A stretch of 64,000 bases of DNA from Panulirus ornatus (lineage: Eukaryota; Arthropoda; Malacostraca; Decapoda; Palinuridae): contig NC_092269.1 of assembly GCF_036320965.1 (NCBI RefSeq), forward strand, positions 33,165,343 through 33,229,342, given 5' to 3'. Positions 30,600 through 44,114 of this stretch are shown here, piece after piece (position 1 is the stretch's first letter; every line of letters begins with the position of its first letter). A program made the translations under genes and the position numbers. Under the pieces are notes generated by a model. That model was not told where the DNA came from. It saw only the letters and a list, made by a program, of their open reading frames with translations, and made no database searches.

Positions 30600-33500
30600 T
30601 AGAGAAATAAGAGAGTGGTGGTATAGGAGCTGGGAGTCTTGTGGATAAAGAGTTAGGGAAAGAAGGTGAAAAGGTAGCATACTTCTAGAAGTAAAGGTGT
30701 CAAGGTAGAACATGTTAAAAGGGATGGAAGGATTAACTTAAGCAGGATGACGAGGTAAAGTGTTGAGGTAGGGTGATTGTAGACTTACAAAGTGGGATAA
30801 GAAGGAAAACTAACAAGCTTGGGTGCGACTTCATTGAGAAAGTTGATTAAAATGCTAGGGTGAAAAAGCAGGATGACAGGTGAGGTGAAAAGGAAAAATA
30901 ACATGTGAGGGCAAGGTTAGAAGTGGGGAGAGGAGGTAAATTAAGTTTCATGATTGAGGTTGACGAGGTCAACTGACAGATTATGTTGAGAAGTAGGCTG
31001 GAAGGAGGTATTGGAAGTGTAGGGAGGATGTATACCGTGATGGCACTGTTGGGATGTACCTGTGTTGGAGATATTTACAGTGATGGCACTGCTGGAAACG
31101 TTGTCACCGCATGTGTCGTGGGTGGGATGGGTACATCTTTGGTTATGTTTTACGTGAGGTTATAATCTTGACGAAATGTACGTTAGTTAATGTGTCTCTT
31201 TGATGTATGAGAGAAGGGTCCAGTGTGAAGGAGGGTTTCCTGGTAGGTGGGAGAGGGTTGAACCTGGTCCGACAGATCACGTCCTGAGGGCAGGCTAGTC
31301 AGGTTGTGCGGTCCGCATCCCTTGTGATTGTAGGTCATTCAGGTTGGCAGAGAGGTCGGGGGTCAGGTCACACCTGGCCCTAACTGTGTGAGGCCAGGCT
31401 TCACTTTTCCGGGACTTTGACGTCGCTTGTGTAAATCGGGAAGGGAGGCCAGGTTATGCTCGTGAACTGAACTGTAATGATGGTGACGTAGTAAAAACAT
31501 TTATCCTTCCTAACAGTGAAACAGCACGTAAAGAAAAGTATGGTGTCCAGATTTGGAGGCTGTTGGGGTGTTAATGATCCCTCTCTGGGCCTGACTTCAG
31601 GTCATCACACGGACCAATAGATTGTTATCAGTATATTCCGTTCTCAAGGTTACTTCACAGTAAGACTGTAGGGTGTGTGAAATGCTGCCGGTAAACATAA
31701 AGGGTATATAAGTATAGTATATTTGGTCAGGTGAGTTTCCAATGGGTAATTTTCTCTATAGTTTTGTATATCCTTGATCATGGGGTGAGCTGGTGAGAGG
31801 CCAGAGGTGTTCGTTCTCCTCAGCACTGCAGAGTACATCAGAAAGTGGCTAGGCCTCCACACCCTGATTCCTCGTGCCCTTTATCCTGCCTGAAATTTTT
31901 AGTGACGTCCTGGATACAGTAGGGTGAGGAGCAACAGCAGAGGAAGGAAGGCTGATCAACGTGAGGGACGAAGTGGAATGAACGGAAGGAATCCTTCAGG
32001 TCGGGAGTGAAAGCAGGAGATTAGGGAGATCAAGGCGAGGGTCGTGTGTACTTATTGAGGATGGAAGGGTGGTGATGGGAGGAGGACGAGGAAGTTTGGA
32101 GTAAGAACATAGAGAAGGGAAGGGAGATAGGAAAGTGATAATAAAGGAAGGTTCCGCCTGTTGGGGTAGGTCTAGCATGTCGATGGCTTTGGTGTGTGGG
32201 TGTGATCGGCGTCGTCCTGGGATCCGGCAGCTTAATTTGTTGATTTCACCTGAAGCTTATCAGCTGGAGCAGGTGTTGCCTGCCTGCTGCTTGATAGCAG
32301 ACAACAGCACGCGGGTTTACAGGTATTATTCACTGATAAGAGAAACTAAGTACGTCACGCAGTTGGTCCTCACTCGTGTTTATATACCTAAAGAACAGCA
32401 CATGTACCGCACAGTTTGTACAATCCGGGGAATAACACTTATAAATCCGTAGTTATCTTTATTACAGGAGCAGTAAGATCTGTTGCACGTCAGCCTGAAA
32501 GTATATATTTTGTCACCTTTGTCCTTAACTCTGGATCGTTCTGATCTCTGATTTCACTGAACTGCTAAGGGCGTCACACCACGAGGTCGTGTCGCACACA
32601 CACACCGTCGAAATACTCTGACGAGCCAGGCGTAGCTTATGTTGACCGTCTGCAGGGGATGGTATCCTACAAGCTTCTTCTTTCACACCTCAGACATATA
32701 CGTTTGCATAGGTCATTCACTCAATATCCTGATCACGACTACGATATTTGACGGAGTGTGACTGTACAACCCTCGGGTAGGCTGGCCAAGCCATCATACC
32801 CAGGGTGGTAGCGTCGTGCACAAGAAATTAAGATGACTTACATTCAGGCTATCAGAAGAGTCTTCCGGAATCGCCCAAAACCCAACGCAGATCATCCTAT
32901 AGCACGTGCACCTGTCATGAGAGGGTTAGTGGACTGAATATATGTTGCAGCTGGTGACAGTACTAGTGGGGTCCATGCCTGTCAACCTTTGGAGGTCCTT
33001 GAGTCAGGTACTTCAGGATACACTTCAAAAGTAGTGTAGACCGACCAACTTCTTACTACGCTTCAAACGTTCATCATAAAATTGCTCTTCCGAATCGCCT
33101 AGTGTGATGGAATTTTAGCACACAATGAGTCGGCAACCAAATTGTCGTTAAGTAAACAAACTGAATGACCGGTGTTTAACCCCCCTGAACACGATGACTT
33201 AACACCTTGAGGACATTGATTTTAGTCATCGTACTTTGCGTTAGTCATCGTACTCTGGTGGTAAAGTAGTAGTACCCAATAGTAATAAACTTGCTCTGAC
33301 CTGACTGGGTTTGGTGGCCGACAAGAGGGTTATCCTAGTCTTCAACCTTAACACATCAGCCACATCCAGTTATCTCTTACCTCATATGAGGTTTCTACAA
33401 AGACAAGTCATTAATTTCAAGTGAAGTAACCAAAACGTGAAACGCAGTGCAAGAAAATTAAATTTTTTTCATAAGTTGCCTTGTCTCAACGAGTTTCTTG

Positions 33501-34990
33501 CAAGCTTCTGAGAGCATATATACTCTTGCCAGCGAATCGAGTTTACAGACGGGGCAAGGACGGGAGGATTTCCCTCCCACTTCGATGCCAGTGAATCAGG
33601 TTGTTTTACGATCAAATCACGGACACTGAGAGAGCAGACAGTGACAGTACTCTGAAATATACATTACAGATACAGGTCAGCTATAAAATGTCGGTCAGAG
33701 TATTTAGAATATACCTTTGGTACTTCATGTAAAGTAGGGTTGCTGGAGAGAGACAAAGAGTAGAAAATCAAAGATTAATATCAGGTTAAAAACAAGGGTC
33801 CGTAACGAAACGAAAAGGTCGTCGATTTAATGCAATCCCGCGTGTTTACAACGTTGGTTGAATGTATGACGTCACTAAGCCAGTCGTTATATTGTTGACC
33901 CAGATCATCCCAGTACTCGCTTTGGTGAAAGGTTAAAGAAGCGTAAGTTAACGCAACGAGGCAGGTGTATTCTGTTTGTTACCTGACTATTCTGATTATC
34001 TCGTGTCTGCTTGTTTGGAAGTAATTCTGTCTGTTGGTCTGTATGTCAATGTATATAGTACCGATAGAATTTCTCTCTCCTGCGGTGAGGGCTACGCTTT
34101 AACCCCACTTCAGATAAAATCATGTGGTACGTACTCGGTTATGTACACACACACAACACAGATCATATTCTGGTATTTATATGTTGTCTAACCACCTGCA
34201 TCGGAAAGCCATTAGCAACATGCGTAACAAGGGATTAATTCTGGATTATTCATAAGCCCCGTAGGTAATCCCAGTTCATCTGGAAGTGCTACAGAGATTC
34301 GATCTATACATCAGAGGTGACTTAACGAAGGAGATTATTGCAACTTCACAAACACAACCTTGAACATTTCTCAAAGGATACACATAGACGTACACATTTA
34401 TACATGTACTCGATATGCACTTTAACACTCGAACATACACAAGGACAAACGTAAGGGTTTAACATTAAGCATCAGAGTACAAGCGTCATAATTCGAATAG
34501 AGTACATTGATAACTAATTCAGTTCAAATTATTTGTACCGAGTACCGTCCATAGTGTTGGGAGGGTTAGCTGGTCATCTCAACTGGTTTTTGAGCTGATT
34601 TTTTTTTTCACAACTGATATTAGAAATTAGTAAAGATGCGTATGTTACTAGACTGTGAGAATGGTTTTTAGATGCCGTGGTGCTGTGGTCAGGGTTCACG
34701 TCACCACAAGATTTTCTTTCGATCCTGGTTGCTGGTCTAGGTTGAGGTAGGGTAAGCAAAACCATCATCACCAGAGGTCTCCGACCAAATATTTTAATCC
34801 TTTCCCGATAGACAGATGATAAGAGTGACGGAGACAGAGACTTACAACCTAACGGAACACTTGGCACAAAGGGTGAAGAGACGAGTAAACAAGGCGGCAA
34901 ACAATTAATAGTTATACTTTTTTAAGTTTCATGGGATAGTCAGCGTTCCTAATACCTCGTATTACCTAGGCTTATTGTTATCTAATATGG
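30600..34990. other. gene-poor region, nothing recognised
   Basis: Mixed-composition sequence, less AT-rich than the flanks. Short frames (up to 108 codons) lack known domains. A short repeated phrase (GTGATGGCACTG) occurs twice at 31037-31091. Confidence 0.4.
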
Positions 34991-35204
34991 GATGTGACGA
35001 CACACCACAGTTTAGAGACACATAGAGAAGGGGAGCCGCATCGACGAAGACTGCCATGACGGGAGTTCTGACGCTGGCATGTAGCACTCACTGAGGGAGG
35101 GAGAGAGAGCGGGGACGCTCAGTTCCGTGGGCAGTGGAGAAACAAGAAGCCTCATTATGCGTGGTCGTGCTGGCCCTGATACCGACCATACCGGCCACAG
35201 TGAC

Positions 35205-35240
35205 CGACCAATAGGTTAGTGGACTGGCTGACGTCACGGT
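35205..35240. promoter_or_regulatory. possible promoter-like patch (CCAAT and CRE)
   Basis: A CCAAT box (GACCAATAG near 35207) lies just before a consensus CRE, TGACGTCA at 35229-35236, in GC-rich, CpG-containing sequence (34990-35260). No coding exon is seen nearby; it could serve a non-coding first exon. Confidence 0.25.
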
Positions 35241-36889
35241 GGTGAATGGCAAGGGTGGGACCAACCTCTCCTGGCGGTGGCCTGGAGGTTAACAGGACTT
35301 AAAGTTAAATGTAACGCGGCCCTGCTCTCAATGCGAAAAACGAGATACATGATAAAGGAACCTGTTTTGATTGGATTCGTTACCTTGCCTCTGGTGTTGG
35401 TCTTGTATTCTGGTGATAATAAGAAAAAAATCCGCCATCTTGACCTCCTGGCTATGCTCACAGATGTTATCCTGTAAAAACTACAACTTTATTACTTATG
35501 TGGCCTCACCTGAGGGCTGTACTTGGGTCGTTCATGACAACTTGCCAACTGCCCACCAGGTGCACGTGAGGCGTAGTAAGAACACCACATGTGACCCATC
35601 TCTCAACTTGGCCTTGGCGATTACATTCGCTACCACTCTACTGAATAATTTCCCAATTTGGTAATAAAAACAACAGACGAAATTTTGGTTCTTCCTATTT
35701 GTAAGCTTGGACAGTCGTATTAGATTAGTTAAGCTGGATGTTTTTTTCTCTGTTATTTATACCGAATAAACAAACGTGATTGTTCCGATAACGGTGAATG
35801 CCACATGGCCTTGACATCTCGCCCACTATCAACAGCTCTGCACAAGCAGATAAAGAGCAGCTCGTTATTATTGCATTACCATCCAGTGGACCATTTTCTA
35901 CGTCATATATTCGGCAGAGCAGGAGGGTCCATTGTTGTCCAAGAGGTCACTGGCCTCCATCCAAGGATTCGAACGCCAGTACAATCCCTGGTCAACACAA
36001 TTTTGGGAAGTACATCTTCATGTTTTTTTTTTTGTTTTTTTTTCTATTACGTTTGAAGCTTCAGTGTTTCATCGGATGATTTTATATGTAGTAAGATATC
36101 TTTTGAGTCGCCAGTATTAGACCCTAGTGGATAGGCTCAAATCTTACGTGAGATGGGTCGGTAATTCCAACTAGAAAAAGTCTCAGGGTTCTGTAGCTTT
36201 GTAGCACCAGCCTTACATGCGTCCCGAGTGGGTCCTTCTTCAGTACGACGGTACAAACCTTAAATATGACCCTTGGGTCATCGGCTCAAAACCTACGGTC
36301 ATACTCAGAGGGTTTCAGTTAATTCGATTTTTTCTTTTTGTCTCGTTGGTCACCGGTTTCAGAATGTATAATTTTTTTTTTCTATGCCAATCCGGTATAA
36401 GGATTAACGAGGCGAAAGACCTTACATGGCGAGTGTGCCGTGCATGTATCCTTCTTATCACAAACTAAGCTACAAATTCAGCCAAGAAGGTCTGAGGTTA
36501 TTTTTACAGACAGGTTTGTTATCAGCGGAGTGGACGATAGGTAACACAGGATACAAAATGATGACGAAACGGAGTCGATCCATTGTGTGGAAATTGAACG
36601 TGATTGAATTAAATACATAGGTCGCCTTCCACGAAAGGGTTCGTCAGCGACAAAACCAGCATCGGTATGTGAAAATATTAAGACGTTTCACTCCCTGTTC
36701 CAAACCATACACGGTGCACTGCCTGTCGTAGACAATACAGGCTTCACTGTCTGCTTTTCATACGTTTTAATTTCTTGAAAACCTACTTTTAACGCTGTAG
36801 TTTTTAGTATTTTTATGGGTTTAAATCATTTGATATTGTGAAACAACTTGTATTGCATGATATACATATATATATTATATATGTATATC
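35241..36889. other. no gene recognised; possible old dispersed repeat at 36240-36330
   Basis: The block with AAATATGACCCTTGGGTCAT, TCAAAACCTACGGTCATACT and a following CAGAGGGTTTCAG resembles 41838-41920 in order of phrases. Otherwise nothing recognised. Confidence 0.35.
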
Positions 36890-37131
36890 TTTTTTCTTTC
36901 AAACTATTCGCCATTTCCCGTGTTAGCGAGGTAGCGTTAAGAACAGAGGACTGGGCCTTTGAGGGAATATCCTCACCTGGCCCCTTTCTCTGTTCCTTCT
37001 TTTGGAAAATTAAAAAAAAAAAAAAGAGAGAGGGGAGGATTTCCAGCCCCCCGCTCCTCCCCTTTTAGTCGCCTTCTACGACACGCAGGGAATACGTGGG
37101 AAGTATTCTTTCTCCCCTATCCCCAGGGATA

Positions 37132-37132
<1 letters not shown>
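36890..37132 (-). mobile_element. SINE-like LINE-end chimera, best-preserved copy (243 bp)
   Basis: Read on the minus strand: 5' terminus CTATCCCTGGGGATAG at 37132, then AGAATACTTCCCACGTATTC, GCGTGTCGTAGAAGGCGACT and GGAAATCCTCCCCTC, matching LINE 20901-21005 closely, and on to CCTCAAAGGCCCAG (LINE ~21065-21080). It then jumps to CTCTGTTCTTAACGCTACCTCGCTAAC, matching the LINE 3' tail near 24160, and ends in an A-rich tail. Nearly 3.1 kb of LINE is missing. An extra internal A run (37011-37025) lies mid-element. The 5' end abuts a TA repeat. Confidence 0.85.

Positions 37133-37198
<66 letters not shown>
37133..37198. repeat. (TA)33 microsatellite
   Basis: 66 nt of TA directly at the 5' end of the minus-strand SINE-like element. 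Confidence 0.95.
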
Positions 37199-37199
<1 letters not shown>

Positions 37200-40100
37200 C
37201 AGAACTTCTACAGTACACGTTATGTTCCAGAGTGGGAGTTACTGAAGCAAACTGAAACCTTTATTTAGGGTTTTACATCGAATAAATACGTGACATTAGA
37301 TATCAGCTGTTGTTAACATTAATTAGTGTTTTGATCAACCTAATTTTTATGCCTCTGTAACATATTTCACCAAAGCTCAAGCAGAATGAGAGTAAAACGG
37401 CCAATAATGCAAGGAGCAAACGCTAGTACTATACTAGTGTGTTTGGATTGTGATTATCAACTCTCATCAGAGAATATTGGTTATATATTTACATTTTCAT
37501 TATGATAGGTAATTTTACACTGTCGTGATATATACCGGTTTACAGCATCTCCGGTGAATGTAAGTGGGACGCGTGAATGTCTACTGCACAACGAGTTGGT
37601 TGCATTATTAGTGTCATGGCGGCGTGTAGGTCAGTGAGTGGAGGGGTGCAGGTGGGGTGGCCCAAGTGATATTTACCAAATTGTAGGAGTCCACCTCTAG
37701 GTTAGACTGGCGGAAAGAAGAAGAAGAAAGGGGGGGGGGGATAGAGACTCGAAGGTAGTAGTGTGATGGAGAGGAAAGATTATAAGGATGTAGAAATGAA
37801 GTGATATGCAGTGTAAAATATGATTTTGAGAGCAATGCGCATAGACAACAAACTCCAAAGCGCACTTGGAGTTAATAACAAGAACAATCCGGAAATGAGC
37901 AAAGTAGAGTTTTTCCACAGATTCAGAGGACACGTAGCGTCATACATAACTTCATAGTACCAGCATGGGATATGAAAACTGATTGCCCATAACCGCAACT
38001 TGTTTATTTGGTGTGTAAGTAATCGGAAAATATTTGAATGTCTGTTAAATAGATTTATTTTGGTGTCAGACTTGTTGACGTATCTCAGGAACAATGATAT
38101 ACCTTAGAGATTCTTTCATTCTCCAATAAACGTTCATATATTCCGAAACAGACTTGTTTTGGTAGGGCTGACATCAACATTCCTGCATTGCTGATAACGT
38201 AATTTGACATCCAAGATATTCAAATTAGGTCTTACTAACTTAGGATTCATTGACTTTAGGTTTTATAAGGTTTACATCTGAAAGTGCGGAATGATTCCTT
38301 GTACATATATTCATCTTACTTTGCTATATATTAGAATTTGCACTCACAGTTGGTAATTTATTGTGTGAACATAGGCTTCCATTTCTTTCACCTGTAGTTG
38401 TTGAATATTACCTTGATAAAATGTAAACAGGGTAAGGTAAACTGAAAATCAGCGAGCTAGTTGGGAAATAGTTTTAGAATTAGCAAATGTAGCAGTGGCG
38501 ACAGCGCCACTACCTGCATTACCAGCACCTGCTCCTGCAACAGTATGAAAGCATCTCCAGGAAGAGGGGCACAAACAGCAAAAGCAGCACCGAGCAGACT
38601 GGATAGCTGCTGCACTAAAGAAGTAACAGCAGAAGTAGCACTAGCTGTAACGACAGGTTGATTAGCGCCTCCAGCAGAACAAGTAGGTGACCGCAAGCAG
38701 GCGAGCAGTAACAGCAACACTCAGGCCTCCAGAAGCAACAGGTTGACACAGGAAGGAATATGAGGCTCAAACAGTAGTGTGGACGTGCCGTTCGTGTTTT
38801 ATCACCTCTTTGTAATCTGGGGAGGAAATTTATGTTCGTGGGACCTCACTTCGTAGCATTACATTCATTATGATTGACGCTAGAGTTTTTCAGTGCTACT
38901 AGCACATGTGAGTAAGAGAGAGAGGTACACACACGGAGGTAGTGGTGGTGGTGGTGAAGGCTGCGGCGTGAGGTTGTGGGGAAATGCTTCAAGGTTATGG
39001 CGACGGTGAGGGAAGATTACCTCTTATTACCGTCTTTGTGGTGTTAGGCGTCACGGCCGAGAGGTGTGTGGGTGCCGGTCATCCATTCTTCATTTTTACT
39101 TCAATGATACGTACAATTGTTTGAGAATTAGTTTCATTTAATGCAGAAATAGTGTTTAATCATGAGCGCGAAACCACCACACAGATACATAAACGCAGCC
39201 ATGTAAATAGCCGCGTAGAAACGAGTGAATGAATTTACATGAAAGAGGCGAGAGAGGCGGAGCTACGCTGTCCCATCAACAACCACAACACGTGCTCCTT
39301 AGGGATGATTTTTACTGTCAGGTTTTGGTGTTTTTCTTACAAGCTCCATGTATTTTCTCTACAGTGACAGTACATGTTGTACGTACTGATTTTGATACTT
39401 TTTTCTGCATTTCGTCTCGTTTTCCACAACCCAGCTGGAGGAGCATTGCCCAGCGTACAAAGTAATGACAATCGGTTCGTTGCGACCACACAACAGGGCA
39501 ACGAAGCAATCTTTTGATGAAATTAGTTTTTTTTCTCAATCATCCTCGGGTAATTGTTTATTTGATTAACCATGAAAGAGATCTTGAAAGCTTAGATAAA
39601 TGTGAATTTCTCACAGACGAAATGTGTTAATGGTAACCGAAGGGATGAATCAAGGTAGTGATTACGACAGTCACCACTAGGAAAGATTACCAGTCATTAA
39701 CATACGTCCTATTCTTGACTTCGTGCAAAAAGAAGAGGAAAAACTTTTATGTTGTTTTCACGACTCCTGACGAAGACGAGGCATCATAGTACGCAATACA
39801 TCCCACAAGTGGTCTAGGACAGGTTTGGGTTGTTACAGCAAGGAACCAGATTGCGGCATGCACCAAGAGATGAACCTTGCGTCTCAAGGTGTTGTGAAAG
39901 GTGTAATGCTTGCCAGGAACCGCTGTCCCATAATACTGCTCATGCAATTACAAATTCTCTGAATATTGTCCAACTTCACAGTTTATGCTCGCGTAATAGG
40001 ACCGCAGCAAGTCCACAAGTATCTTCAGCCTGGTTTTGTGTAAGTTGGATTGGTGAGGTGAGGTGGATGTTTTGATGCTCATAGTACCGAGTGGAACTCT

Positions 40101-43100
40101 TGCTGAGTGAATAGTTTTCAGACGTGGTTTGCTCAGAGGTGTATGAAAGATTTCATTCATCGTTACCTGATTAAACAACCAAATTGCTAATCGTTATGTC
40201 AGATCAGCGCCAGGCAGGAGTAGGGACTGTGAACTGTACCAAATTTTAGTGACCACTGTGATGACCCATTCTTACCCGGTCTGACATATTTTTTGACCTA
40301 CTTAAAAAGAAAAGGTCGGAACTCAAAGATCCGAGAGTGTGGAATGACGGTAAAATCAAAATGACACTCGAAAAAGTTCCCTAATATTTGAGAGACAGAG
40401 TTCATATGGAGAAAAACTAAAGCATTCGTGAAACTGCCTATTTTGTTGCAGCCCTTCTCATATTTGGTCTGAATAGAACCATAGGCCACACCGACCTCAC
40501 CGCTGCAGTGACTGCTCAAGGCCCAAGAAGCACAAATATGGAGAACATCAAACACTGCCAAAGAGAGCTATAATTGTGTGGAAGAATACGTCAAGGTTGC
40601 GGGTATATACGTCTGCCAAACAACAGAAGACTTTGACCCCCAGCATTACAAATGTCGGTTCTGTTCAGCTTAGGATAGAAAAACACTTGAACATCACAAG
40701 TGCTCTTAAATCAACTAGTTCAGGCCTCTGGGCCTAAGGTGTCAAGGACTTTGCTGTGTTCAGTTCACTGATAATGTTGTTCTTGAGGACCAAATCATAC
40801 ATTAACCAAAGCTTGCTCTACCCCGAGATGTAATAACTTGGTTCATTAAAGTTATGCCATGGAACTCGGTGTTTTACTGCAACCTTACATATGGGTGAGC
40901 TTCGACTCGCTTCTGCATCGTTACCAGTTTCAATACACACTATATTGAATGCCATATGTATGATGTACCCTGACCTTTCTTTGTTTTTTCTGTCAACGTT
41001 AGTATATTTTGTATATCATCAGTCTTGTCTTTAAGTTTATTCAGGTATTCATTACTTATAAATCACGTGTTTAACTGAACTCTGGCCCTTTTTATCATTA
41101 TGAACACCAATCGTATTGGTACCCTGTCTGTCCTTGAGCCCATGTCTTCCTCCTCCGCCTACTCCTTGCTTTTGTGCCTTTTACTCACAGTGACACAAAC
41201 TCTTTGCTCTGTACTCTTAGATAGATACATCCGTTTAGGTTAGACTTGTTTTATTAGTTTTAAAGCAGTATCGTAGTGGGTGACTATTACAAAACTGATT
41301 TCGCTTCGAATGTTGACTATCCCTGTCACGCATTTTCTTCAAGACTAGCGTTGCTCTGAACATTCAGTACTTGTTTCGGTTGATTTATTCGGTAAATTCT
41401 ATCAAACACGTGAGCGACTGGTCAGATGATAATGGAAGCTCATAGACAGAGTTATTAGGTGAAACTTCCAGTCATTGATAATGCACGATCTCTGGAAACG
41501 CTCATGTGTGAATGCCAGATGTTCCACTACAAACATCTCAGGAGCCCATCATTAATCATAGATAAACTTTCCTTGTCCTCATTGCAATTTTGTGTTCTTT
41601 GATCTTGTTGGAAGTTGAATCATGAGCCATCGTTCGGATTCTTTTAAGAAGAAGGGACAAATTTAGGATAACGTCAGACTGGGCATAGCAGGTATGCATA
41701 CCATTAATGGAGTCGCATTCAATCTTCTTAGGGAACGTTATGGCCATAAACGACTTAGTAGGATTAACTCCTTGAGCTTATGTAATGAACACTACAGTAA
41801 AACCTCTGGTACACGCCGGTAGGACCCTTGGAGATGATAGTGTAACCTTAAACCTGACCCCTGCGTGTTAGGTCAAAGGCCAAAGCAACATACTCGGGAG
41901 TCTTGCATGTTTAAAGGGTTCAGTATGAACGTATGTTTATAAGTTGGCTGGTGTTGTTCATTACCATCGGAAGTCAAGCTTATACTTAGGCCCTACAGCC
42001 TCACACCCCGTATTGTCTAATGTGAAAGGATTCGAACGATACAATTTTTCCTTTCTCTGGTCTTATCACTTGATATTAATTCTTATCGTTTATGGCGTAA
42101 GGGCGGAAATTTCTCGTACGATTAGCAGTTACTGTTCCTGCTCACCTTAGCAGCTTAATAGAAAAATAAAAATGTGGTATAGTGATGATGACTTACAAAA
42201 ATGAATGCAGTTTATTACTTGAACACATTAAGTGTATTTATACGTTAAACTCCAGTCCTTTGTCTTCTGCCGAGGGAGCTGCTGCAAGTCATCCAGAAGC
42301 CGTGGAATACGTGAGGGTAGCGATACACTTAACTCTTTACTCATAAAACTTCCCCCGGGAGTTCTTTGCCTCTTCGTCCAGTGACCGTGGTGATCTTCCA
42401 ACCACAGTACAGCCTTCGGCGAACCTTAGCTCGCAAGGTTATCTTCGTAGAGACAGCGTCACCTATTCGCTTGAAATTCGTAGCACGTCCATACACACTC
42501 CTCAAGGACCCGTTGGCGTCTGTGCATCTACTGCAGTTGTCCACGTAATGCAAGCAATAGGGTTGTTTACATTATTGCATCTTGAAGGATATAAAACCAA
42601 GCGCACAGAGTTACTGTTTATGCTGCTCTCCTTGTTAATACTACATTGTTATTTATTCTGATGTTCTGTGTGCCCTGTTTAGTGGGTATTGCTTCTTGCG
42701 TTTTACCTAACACGAGTCAGCAGATAGTGCAAATAGCACCAAATGGATATTCATTTGTAACGACGTAGTAGATATTGATAATAGATAACCTAGTAGATAT
42801 AACTAATATCGCCAAATGGCTATTCCTTTGTAACATAGCATAAACAATAAATGTTTATCGAGAAAATCTGATCGTGCAATGTGGAACACAACTGATTTGT
42901 AGATCTGTACTATAGACACTACTGTAGCTGTACATACGTAGCAGTCATGTTTATGCTTCCATAACGTCATACCCGTAGTGGATATTATTTACTGCTGAGG
43001 TTTACCTTACCTGTTGTTATTACTGACCATTAACGTTGTTGATAGGCACTTACCGCTAATATTTACTTGATTAGTGTCACTGTTAACTTTTGGTTGGGAC

Positions 43101-43207
43101 ATGCGAGCTGAATTGGTCCTGAGACCAGGGTATATACGTGTCGTCATATTGTAAAAATCCCTCTCCCTCATGCGAGATGTGGAAGTCATACACCCGACAC
43201 GTCAAAC
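37199..43207. other. gene-poor region
   Basis: No exon with a recognisable domain. A short G run lies at 37731-37740, a degenerate GCA/CAG-rich stretch at 38480-38750, and a repeated phrase (CCAAATGG-TATTC-TTTGTAAC) at 42738 and 42810. Confidence 0.4.
38480..38750. repeat. degenerate GCA/CAG-rich trinucleotide region
   Basis: AGCA, GCAG and CAGCA words recur densely without strict periodicity. It creates an Ala/Leu-rich frame on the minus strand, which is not believed coding. Confidence 0.45.
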
Positions 43208-43260
43208 GCCAGGAAACTTCATCAAAGGGGCCTTTGACAAATCCTCAGAGTCAGTTTGGA
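43208..43260. repeat. 53-bp direct repeat, copy 1
   Basis: Starts GCCAGGAAACTTCATCAAAG and ends GTTTGGA; 49 of 53 positions match copy 2 at 43574-43626. Confidence 0.85.
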
Positions 43261-43573
43261 AGACCTAAGTTTCTACCTCGGCGTTTCGGCAAGTACATAC
43301 ATCTTGTCGCTTGGCTTTGCGCGTGTAAATCGTAGTATTAGTGATCGGCCTCAATGCCGCAGCAGCCTCCTTCAATGCAACATCCTCCTCCCCCTCCTCA
43401 TTGAATGAGAACGCAGCAGACTCAGAGAACCCAAATTGCATACATTGGTGTGTATATACTATGGGAACCAGAATCGAAAGATGGCTATACATAGGCGCGT
43501 GTTGTTTGAGTTTTTCGCTCTCCGCTACACGCGTCTCTGCTTCAGTAGAAGCAGCAGCAGCAGCGAGGGAAAT

Positions 43574-43626
43574 GCCAGGAAACTTCATCAAAGGTGCCTT
43601 CGACAAATCCTCTGAGTTAGTTTGGA
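43574..43626. repeat. 53-bp direct repeat, copy 2
   Basis: Same orientation as copy 1, 366 bp downstream. Four substitutions, no indels. The intervening sequence contains an Ala-codon-like GCAGCAGCAG run. Confidence 0.85.
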
Positions 43627-44002
43627 CAGAATTTGCAACCTGTAAGGTCTTGGGGACACGTCAGATACCTAGGACTGGAAGCCTGCCTATAAGAGCTGCG
43701 CCACACTAGGTTGGAGATTTAGTGTGAATCCCTTATACATGGAGAACTAAAGGAAGGAGTAACATACAGGTGACGGGTGAAATATGTGTGTTTGCACTAG
43801 TGTGTTACAGGGAGAGTTTTACACTCATGTTGCCCTTGCTCTTATCCTTGTTTAGTCCCATATCTTCACCCTTATGTGTATATAATCACATACACACTCC
43901 AACCTAAGCCAGGTGCCCATTCATCGACCAGTCTGAGTAGAAGGTAAACGGCTGGATTGATTGTAGGTCGAGTGTTATCGGACTCGACCTGCAGGTTAAA
44001 GG

Positions 44003-44104
<102 letters not shown>

Positions 44105-44114
44105 TGAGAGTGTA

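Noticed and set aside
35960..35985. tRNA B-box-like phrase on the minus strand (GTTCGAATCC)
   Set aside because: No matching A box or cloverleaf arms upstream; a similar isolated phrase occurs near 42027. Perhaps an old tRNA-derived SINE, but not supportable.
43265..43709. Overlapping Ala-rich frames on both strands
   Set aside because: Both depend on a GCA-repeat run; no domain or splice context supports either.
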